A DNA stretch of 64,000 bases from Anaerolineae bacterium (GTDB lineage Bacteria; Chloroflexota; Anaerolineae; Caldilineales; Caldilineaceae): positions 43,023-107,022 of the forward strand of contig JAUIHI010000024.1 in NCBI GenBank assembly GCA_030432295.1. The letters run 5' to 3'. Below are positions 60,101 through 64,000 of this stretch, piece after piece (the first letter of the stretch is position 1; each line of letters starts with the position of its first letter). The position numbers and the translations under genes were made by a program. Below the pieces are notes generated by a model. That model worked only from the letters and a program-made list of their open reading frames with translations. It did no database searches and had not been told where the DNA came from.

Positions 60101-63100
60101 AGCGCCAGGGCGGGCGGCAGCGGCAACCTCACCGACAATCTGCCCGGCGTGACGCCCGGCCAATACCACGCCATCGTGCGCACGGATATCTTCAACAATA
60201 TCCGCGAGAGCGATGAGACGAATAATGCAGGGGCTTCGACCAGCACCCTGCTGGTGGACGTGACCGAACTGACGCTGGGTACGCCGCTGACTGCCACGCT
60301 AGGAACGGGTGAGAGCCGCTTCTACCGGGTAGATGTGCCCGCCGGCGAGACGCTGCTCATCAGTCTGGACAGTGATTCTGCGTCCGCAGCCAACGAACTC
60401 TATGTGCGCTACGGGCAGGCGCCCAGCCGGGGGAACTTCGACTACAGCTACAGCGCGCCCTTTGAGGCTGATCAGGAAGTGGTCGTGCCGTCGACGATGT
60501 CTGGGACACACTATGTGATGATATACAGCAGCACGAGCGCCGATAGCCAGAACATATCTGTGGCAGCAGAACTGTTGCAGTTTGGCATTCGATCTGCATC
60601 AAGCACATTGATTGGAAATCAAGGCACAGCCACCCTCGAAATTGAGGGGGCCAAGTATGGACAAAAAACCTACTTCGAACTTGTCGATCTAGCTGGTGTT
60701 CGGGTCACGGATACTCAGTTACCAACAAAGACAATTGTTGTAAACAGCGCACTGGCCTTTGCTATTCTAAATGTCGATGGAATAACAGTGGGTGACTATC
60801 TACTGCGAGCAGTAGATGATGGCAATGTCTCAAACACCATTCCAATTCAAATCACCGGCGGTGGAGGAATCCTGGAAGCTGACGTGATCGCTCCCCGGAA
60901 TGCAAGGCCCGGACAGGTTGTTGAAATCATAGTCAACTACCAGAACACCGGGATTTCCGATCTATTACCTCCTCTCATTTTTGCGAATAACGAGAGCGGT
61001 AAAGTGTTTTCCGTCCTCAACACACTCTATCCACACATAGACTCCGCAATGATCTTGATAGGGTTGGCCTCAGAAGGTTTGCCGGGAACCCTTGCCCCAG
61101 GAGCAAGTGGCCAAGTGCGTTTGCGCACCATAGCTACTGACAACAATGCCGATCTCGACATCCGAGTGTTTGAGGCTGGGAATACACCTTTTGATTGGAT
61201 AGGCATGGCGGATTCCCTGGTGTCTGAGGCTTCTCGAAACACTAGTCAGTCAGAGCCAACGGCACGTCTTTCAGATCTCAACTTGTCCGATTTGGATGAC
61301 GCAGTGGACCAATTGCGCAGGGAGATTGGAGACTCGGTAAGAGACGTAGTGGTTGACATTGCATGGGATGCGACCAAAGCAGGTGTGAAGTATGCTGCAA
61401 TCCATGTTAAGGACTGGGTAGCTTACAAAATAATTGAGAAGAAGAAGCAAATTGAGGATGGTGTTGATGCTATTGTTGACATAGGTAAAGAGACGATCAC
61501 AGATGCAGGCGTGTTCAATCCAAGCACAGATGTGACAGTAACACTTTACACTCGATCATATAGTGAAACACTACCGACCACAGTCATTGTTCACGGCTGG
61601 AACAATGACGTGACCATTTCTGAGCCACAAGCGAAGAACAACACAGCATGGATGAGAGTGCTTGCGCAGGCAATCGTCGATGCTGATAAGAGAGCCGGAC
61701 GACAGCGCAACATTCTTTTGGCCGGATGGGGACCGGGCGCGATTCGATTCTTCCCGAACCATGCAGCGTACAATATCAATGCTGCTGGTGTAGAGTTGGC
61801 TCGGAAATTGAAAGAAGACTATGGAATCGCTGGAGACAAACGCGATACGGTTGATTTCATAGGTCATAGCTTCGGCACATATGTGGCAAATAAAACTGTC
61901 GATCATCTCGGATACGCAAGGAATATAGTCGCTCTGGATCCAGCTCTAGAATTGGGTCTGAATATACTCAATGTACCGAATACATATTTTGGGGGCCTTG
62001 GCACTGCATACAGCAGTAACGCAGGCTATTTGGTCGGAAAACCGAAGTATGTATACAGCATTGCCTATCATACAAGTTGCCTTGGATCGCCAGTTGCCAA
62101 TGCCTATGAAGACTATACAGTGCTATCTGATTTGCTAATGTGGCCATGGGATCGTCATGGATATGCCACGCAATTCTGGTCCGAACAGACCCAGATCGGC
62201 GGGTCCTGGGGCATCAATCGTTCGGAGATAATACCTCGCATACCGAACGTGACTCGGGTCGGCGGATTTGAGGGTACGCTGACCTCAGATGGTGCCTTTA
62301 TCGCCAATTCGTCTGATCCAGCGCTTGCGTGTAGAGAGATTGACAACATTGGTGATTTTTTGGTTGGTGAATGGGACGATTTGATTAACAAGAACAGTGA
62401 TTATTTGCTTTACCGGTTCTTCGTCCAGGTTCCTGTAGTGCGCGCCGTCGATCCCAACGACATCCTCGGTCCCGCCGGCTACGGCGACGCCAACTGGATC
62501 GCAGCGGATACGACGCTAGGCTACACCATCCGCTTCGAGAACGACGAGACCCAGGCCACAGCCCCAGCGCAACGGGTGACCATCGAGCAGACCCTTGATC
62601 CTGACCTGGACCCGCGGCGCTTCCGCCTGGGCAGCTTCGGCTTTGGCGACCACATCTTCAGCGTGCCCGACAACCGCTCCTTCTACCAGGAACGGCTGGG
62701 GCCGCTGACCATCACCACCACCCTGCCCACCACTCGCACCTTTGACCTCTATGTGGATGTGCAGGCGGGCATCGACATCGTAACCGGCAAGGCCTTCTGG
62801 ACCTTCCAGTCCATCGACCCGGCCACCGGCGCAACCCCCACCGACGCCGACGCTGGCTTCCTGCCCCCGGATGTGATCGAGGGCTTGGGCCAGGGCTTTG
62901 TCACCTACCAGATCCGGGCCAAGAGCAACGCCCAGACCGGCGCTGTGGTCGATGCCCAGGCGCGCATTGTCTTCGACGACAACGCGCCCATCGACACGCC
63001 GCCCATCTTCCACACCCTGGATGCCGGGACGCCTACATCCGCCATGCAGAGTCTGCCCGCGGAGACCAGCGACCCCGACATTGTGCTCGCCTGGACCAGT

Positions 63101-64000
63101 GGGGATGACGAGAACGGTTCGGGTGTGGGCAGCGTAGATGTCTACGTCGCCACGGACGGCGGCCCCTTCGCCCTGTGGAAGGCCGGCGTGGCCGAATCCA
63201 GCGCGATCTTTGTGGGCGATCGGGGGCATAGCTACCGTTTCTTTGCCCTGGCCAGCGACAACGCCGGCAACCGTGAACCTTCAAGGAGCGGGGCCGAGGC
63301 TTCGACGCTGCTCTTCCAGCCGGGCGCACCCCACAGCGTCATCCTGACTCCTGTCCCGGCTCAACTGGTCGCCGACGGCGCGAGTACCAGCTCGGTAAAG
63401 GCTGCCGTGCTTGACGGCGGCGGCAACGTTGTGCCGGGTCAGGTAGTGACCTTCGCTGTGTCTCTGGGCAGCGTGACGCCGATCTCTCTCACCACCGACG
63501 TCAGCGGCACGGTCTCCACCCTCTACACAGCGCCGACGCTGGCAGGGAAAGTCCATCTCACCGCTACAACCGGAGCGGTCTACGGGACGACAGTGCTCAC
63601 ACTGACCGCAGGCGCGCCCACGACGGTTACTCTGACCGCCTTCCCCACCGGTCTCACTGTGGGCAAAACCAGCATTCTCACCGCGACTCTGATTGACCGT
63701 TTCGCCAACCCGATACAAGGCCGAGTGCTTTCCTTCGCTGCCTCTTTGGGCGCGGTGTCGCCTGTGACCCGGACTACGAGTACCCAGGGCGTAGTCACGA
63801 CCACCCTGACCTCGACTGTCTCCGGCAGCGCCGCCGTCACAGTGACAGTGGCTGGCCTGTCGGACAGTGTGAACGTGACCTTCAACCCCGGAGCGCCTGC
63901 CAATATGGCGCTGAGCGCGACGCCTGGGGAACTGGTCGCCGACGGCGTCAGCACGAGTACGCTGCGCGGCTCTATCGTCGATGTCTATGGGAATCCTGTG
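51116..64000 (+). CDS. Giant multidomain secreted protein, 3' end beyond the window (>4295 aa)
   Basis: One frame stays open from ATG 51116 to the window end (4295 codons). A signal peptide (1-24) is followed by seven DUF11-type repeats (about residues 107-1010; D-x-x-v-x-K-s...V-I-T-D-T-L-P). Next are ASH/choice-of-anchor-D-like repeats (about 1024-2040; FGxxxxGxxxxxxxxVxNxGxxxL, FAPT), a fibronectin-like unit (about 2057) and seven CARDB repeats (about 2151-3020; starts at nt 57566, 57940, 58318, 58694, 59096, 59471 and 59834). A PPC-like domain (about 3050-3150), an AT-rich lipase-like block (3154-3774), a DUF7619-like domain (DPNDILGPAGYGD, about 3780-4000) and at least three invasin-type Ig repeats to the end complete it. 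An adhesin-like or cell-envelope enzyme is likely. Confidence 0.85.
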   Translation, partial: MRRFIYPLICAVLIFGSLTTSVRSEELAPLSPVFHPGDGLLLASADRWSVAESVDGRRPVNRFNGSAIADGLNSAGGEPALAVSRPAADSNDTIEIRAMQALTQGVDLAVQKSWIGGKPLPGQGLTYQIDYANQGNQAANEVIITDTLPLSTSFSYVYAPGWSYSVSGQTVTFTRSYLGSGSSGSLSLSLSLSNTLQAGDRLTNTVEIGSTAIDVDGGNNRAIHTMQIAPADRDLYIDKSLYRGVATPGREITYRLIYRNYGADAASDVVITDTLPVGMSYVSATGNFAPTVNGNQVIWRLGTVAGQSNSGYSGNLYLTVRLSDTLSVGTLLENAATIFTPDPESGLNPNEDRYTLTVQPFTRDMRVQKWVENGIVLPGNDIRYGISYQNQGNSAAENVLITDTLPLSATFLSASGAFTPTLQGNRLIWQLGTVSDTYTSGSYGYLYVTVHLSENLSAGERITNTAEIATSNQETDYSDNRFVVSSIVHPFTRDMYVEKWLNSGSLRPGNVVQYRIYYQNQGNSAAEKVIITDTLPLSTTFLSATGAFTPTQQGNRLIWQMGTVSGTGTSGSSGYLYATVRLSVDLPVGRIITNTVEIATTSPETDYGDNRYDLGIAVQETTPDLSLSKSLLGSLAAGSEITYRLDYYNSRSYMPANHTVLSDTLPAGMSFRRASWWLHNNSANAVPITPTISGQTLSFALGTIPGYYDSGNSGSIYLTVYNDVGVNPPGVSLTNRARITADNDANPANNASEQTATVVNPTRDLYLTTYLAGGEAVIGEEYVYVISYRNYGNAALENVVLTDTLPARVTFVAAEDDSGRPFPPNSVSGQTLTWNLGSVPGSNVSGYAKTIYVTVRLSGSTPVGATLINTVGIRGSQADVPNNYPNFASTTDIAEAPAHDLQITKSVYSVEDNYLPGTWVSWRLLYRNDGNVEESVTVTDSLPLSMTYHSAYSGNDSCCWTRVVSGTQVVWANPALAAHASGYLYVSGDLDPGLYRTAVLTNRAAIAARSIGLADTAAHSVTVQGPAIQVTPARLDLGVAYPGYPTNHTLQVRNTGQGTLQVSSISDDSPLLSVTPGSLSVPAGQTRPITVTFAPTQTGGFSGRITLVSNDYLTPTVIATVTATILEPPSIGVSPSAITASIAAGTTRNSYITINNTGASDLIFQILGASDNQLGLERILDDLDAGHEIIVDKIPNRYNFSDGVNGTGIGDGGGDMYDGGNYLSTNLGGSILYSDNIIASTPFLGPNGVYFTRKYPGLFVMAANLDGVEFFQVNGNLGADGSGSADGSVLTTEVNGITYHGFVKRVYSAGDPSVNHLIIIPESATASHDFSSYTDDDYHRVSGLLGIDRLYYLLYAGSSGVYIDDVAALAIMEAFLDTLDLLPPWLNANPQIGLMSVGSSQEVTVTLDASDLISGTYAAALSIRSNDPATPQVTIPITLYVGGNPVAAVEPDSLEFGDIFAGGNGGLPFEVRNDGTSDLLVLGIIPSDPALSVSATDFNVQPRSSRPLTLTYAPTSTGTLSATVAITTNDPVTPTLLLRATGRAVPPPVLKLQPNIIERTIASNEIQTATLTISNTGGSDLQWVIAGTSYVTGTGGLGGGRVGIVGAASANLNATLNGDNLLGDRYTFTNLGDNWSYTTIQPYDMLLVAEGDSSLTTSEADALLRFYESGRSIVLGMDDVDSLSSAIRSTIYTIFGVTNARDGGFNHGALSNHPVAADIISIDNFSDGDNDHFEENGAEWVARDSDGNNYVLAYQGAARTVILGEVLTAWYSASPQLVRNAIEWSGFPWLEAQPLSGTVASGASAQISVTLDARRLVSDTYSAQIYLASNDPVRPQVSVPVTLHVTGTHGPAIFPEVLDFGTIFASHPVSLPLQVINRGADGYRVTAITASDPAFTAAPGSFAVTGYGSRRVDVTFAPTAQLAQTATLTIRTNSTLTPTVTVALTGTVVLAPAIRVSPAALAVTEGTGVTTTRTLLVENLDSGTLDFDLRVINSVISVDPISGTLVGQGQQPITVTFDTTTRQPGFYTSRIDITSNDPVTPSISVPVSLTVFLQAPELPVNPNPQDGQINVRVDQSLSWRASPHATSYNISLWEEGDPKPATPTVENTGQASYNPPGNLPTGTTFHWQVTARNVVSDTTSAEWSFTTETLPDVAVTSVTAPPAGFSGASAEFNWVVTNRGDRGTTASTWWENVYISSSPTFDAQTAIYLGQVSNAAYLGTGESYQQTAAFNLPQSISGDYYVFVRTDIYNYMRESDENNTGRSASTFDISLTPPPDLQVTSLSGPANAFSGDPVSVRWTVKNSGGGSTRSSVWYDAIFLSQDITFTLDSDVFLANVPHNGQLAVGASYTGTATVNLPQAIFGDYYFFVVTDYGNAIFEHVLENNNTGGPSAPVAITLSPPPDLEVTRLSAPANADAGSAIQMEWVVTNNGAGAPFEGYWQDRIYLSTSATFTTSAVTVLGTFGQYGSLAPGDRYTRTQSFTLANGISGTHYIHVWTDFANQVFEFQSDDNNTASSNPMAVVRLPSPDLQVQRVYPAGATNYAPGSPVQLGWVVVNAADPTSTTAWVDRIYLSTSPSWNGNGTQLGSFERPQSLDAGERYTQTRTVLLPSNLGPGVYYLYVMADAADAIYEHNGEDNNVRRGNSFGGGADSNGLAITLPPPADLALGRVSAPAFAESGRPITLTWTVSNTGSTATDATSWLDTAYLSADRVLNTGSDTRLADWTHSGRLNPGAGYTRSESLVLPNGIQGEYTLFLLTDSQNGVTDGNRANNQLAATPPISVTLSTTPDLAPAAVNPVSAGVAGQPVTVTWTVRNGGAAASGVWYDTIYFSTDPTPDASDTRLTSQIHTGGLVSGGVYTKNASVTIPNNATGAYYLLVQSDSRNEIYEHNAEHNNVAAWPINVQVPPPSDLVVTSVTVPADARPGDPVTIEWVVANRGASAVNGYLCDAVFISPDTTWDINDARLDNTCYTIDLAAGGMQTMRMQTVVPEKEALAGLSARAGGSGNLTDNLPGVTPGQYHAIVRTDIFNNIRESDETNNAGASTSTLLVDVTELTLGTPLTATLGTGESRFYRVDVPAGETLLISLDSDSASAANELYVRYGQAPSRGNFDYSYSAPFEADQEVVVPSTMSGTHYVMIYSSTSADSQNISVAAELLQFGIRSASSTLIGNQGTATLEIEGAKYGQKTYFELVDLAGVRVTDTQLPTKTIVVNSALAFAILNVDGITVGDYLLRAVDDGNVSNTIPIQITGGGGILEADVIAPRNARPGQVVEIIVNYQNTGISDLLPPLIFANNESGKVFSVLNTLYPHIDSAMILIGLASEGLPGTLAPGASGQVRLRTIATDNNADLDIRVFEAGNTPFDWIGMADSLVSEASRNTSQSEPTARLSDLNLSDLDDAVDQLRREIGDSVRDVVVDIAWDATKAGVKYAAIHVKDWVAYKIIEKKKQIEDGVDAIVDIGKETITDAGVFNPSTDVTVTLYTRSYSETLPTTVIVHGWNNDVTISEPQAKNNTAWMRVLAQAIVDADKRAGRQRNILLAGWGPGAIRFFPNHAAYNINAAGVELARKLKEDYGIAGDKRDTVDFIGHSFGTYVANKTVDHLGYARNIVALDPALELGLNILNVPNTYFGGLGTAYSSNAGYLVGKPKYVYSIAYHTSCLGSPVANAYEDYTVLSDLLMWPWDRHGYATQFWSEQTQIGGSWGINRSEIIPRIPNVTRVGGFEGTLTSDGAFIANSSDPALACREIDNIGDFLVGEWDDLINKNSDYLLYRFFVQVPVVRAVDPNDILGPAGYGDANWIAADTTLGYTIRFENDETQATAPAQRVTIEQTLDPDLDPRRFRLGSFGFGDHIFSVPDNRSFYQERLGPLTITTTLPTTRTFDLYVDVQAGIDIVTGKAFWTFQSIDPATGATPTDADAGFLPPDVIEGLGQGFVTYQIRAKSNAQTGAVVDAQARIVFDDNAPIDTPPIFHTLDAGTPTSAMQSLPAETSDPDIVLAWTSGDDENGSGVGSVDVYVATDGGPFALWKAGVAESSAIFVGDRGHSYRFFALASDNAGNREPSRSGAEASTLLFQPGAPHSVILTPVPAQLVADGASTSSVKAAVLDGGGNVVPGQVVTFAVSLGSVTPISLTTDVSGTVSTLYTAPTLAGKVHLTATTGAVYGTTVLTLTAGAPTTVTLTAFPTGLTVGKTSILTATLIDRFANPIQGRVLSFAASLGAVSPVTRTTSTQGVVTTTLTSTVSGSAAVTVTVAGLSDSVNVTFNPGAPANMALSATPGELVADGVSTSTLRGSIVDVYGNPV
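60575..62435 (+). other. AT-rich segment encoding a lipase-type alpha/beta-hydrolase domain
   Basis: Within the giant gene the base composition drops sharply here and returns abruptly near 62440. The encoded domain has HGWNN (His3493 region), nucleophile Ser3585 in GHSFG, Asp3608 in ALDPA and a candidate His3681 in RHGYATQFWSEQ. That order and the motif wording match pancreatic-type lipase domains (HGW, GHSLG, GLDPA, late H). The first third of the segment (to about 61300) is a beta-rich linker and a helical stretch without a known domain. Confidence 0.65.

Noticed and set aside
57923..60169. Long minus-strand open frame (748 codons) opposite the giant gene
   Set aside because: It is antisense to the CARDB repeats, has no domain pattern, is rich in His/Gly/Arg as expected from a shadow of GC-rich coding DNA, and the plus strand gives clear domain families.

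Overview
The window looks like a chromosomal segment of a GC-rich bacterium, most likely a member of the Chloroflexota (Caldilineae/Anaerolineae-like). That placement is inference. It rests on the style of the giant secreted beta-proteins, two of which end in a Tyr-Leu-Pro...Arg tail, on a fused large/medium diol dehydratase, on the many short palindromic intergenic repeats, and on an atp operon of bacterial order (a-c-b-delta-alpha-gamma-beta-epsilon). No rRNA, tRNA, CRISPR array, complete insertion sequence or prophage was seen. Layout: (1) 1-1.6 kb: the tail of a probable LuxR-type regulator, a stand-alone receiver protein coupled to a four-helix membrane protein, and a small conserved protein followed by a DUF4386-like remnant. 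(2) 1.7-6.9 kb: a co-directional run of three membrane-anchored alpha/beta hydrolases, a DUF4386-like membrane protein, a CPBP intramembrane protease and a lipoprotein. (3) 7.3-11.8 kb: a Cys-rich unknown protein, then a B12-dependent diol/glycerol dehydratase (large and medium subunits fused, small subunit separate) with a TumA/TumE-like toxin-antitoxin pair lodged between the subunit genes. (4) 11.8-15.3 kb, minus strand: a Zn/Mn-type ABC ATPase and permease and a mercuric-reductase-like flavoprotein. (5) 15.6-19 kb: carB. (6) 19.1-26.9 kb, minus strand: Uma2 nuclease, metallophosphoesterase, solute-binding protein, GH-A glycosidase, a DivIVA/coiled-coil protein, coaD, a HAD phosphatase, hemW and an FHA-winged-helix regulator. 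(7) 27-29.2 kb: a Ser/Thr kinase divergent from the FHA gene, and a methyltetrahydrofolate methyltransferase. (8) 29.3-36.7 kb: the complete ATP synthase operon with a good promoter/operator candidate and a clear terminator. (9) 36.8-39.7 kb: an HExxH membrane protein, a second TumA/TumE-like pair and a chromate transporter. (10) 40.3-64 kb: three very large secreted proteins in a row, of 2447 aa, 1042 aa and more than 4295 aa, the last running off the window. Two themes stand out. First, several families of short inverted repeats are scattered between genes, and some have gone in-frame into housekeeping genes: carB at two places, hemW, the flavoprotein and the solute-binding protein. Second, the right-hand 24 kb is devoted to giant surface or secreted proteins. 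The largest mixes DUF11, ASH-type, CARDB, PPC and invasin-type Ig modules, and carries an AT-rich 1.9-kb block encoding what looks like a complete lipase-type catalytic domain (Ser, Asp and His all visible). That block is the best candidate in the window for something not described before.
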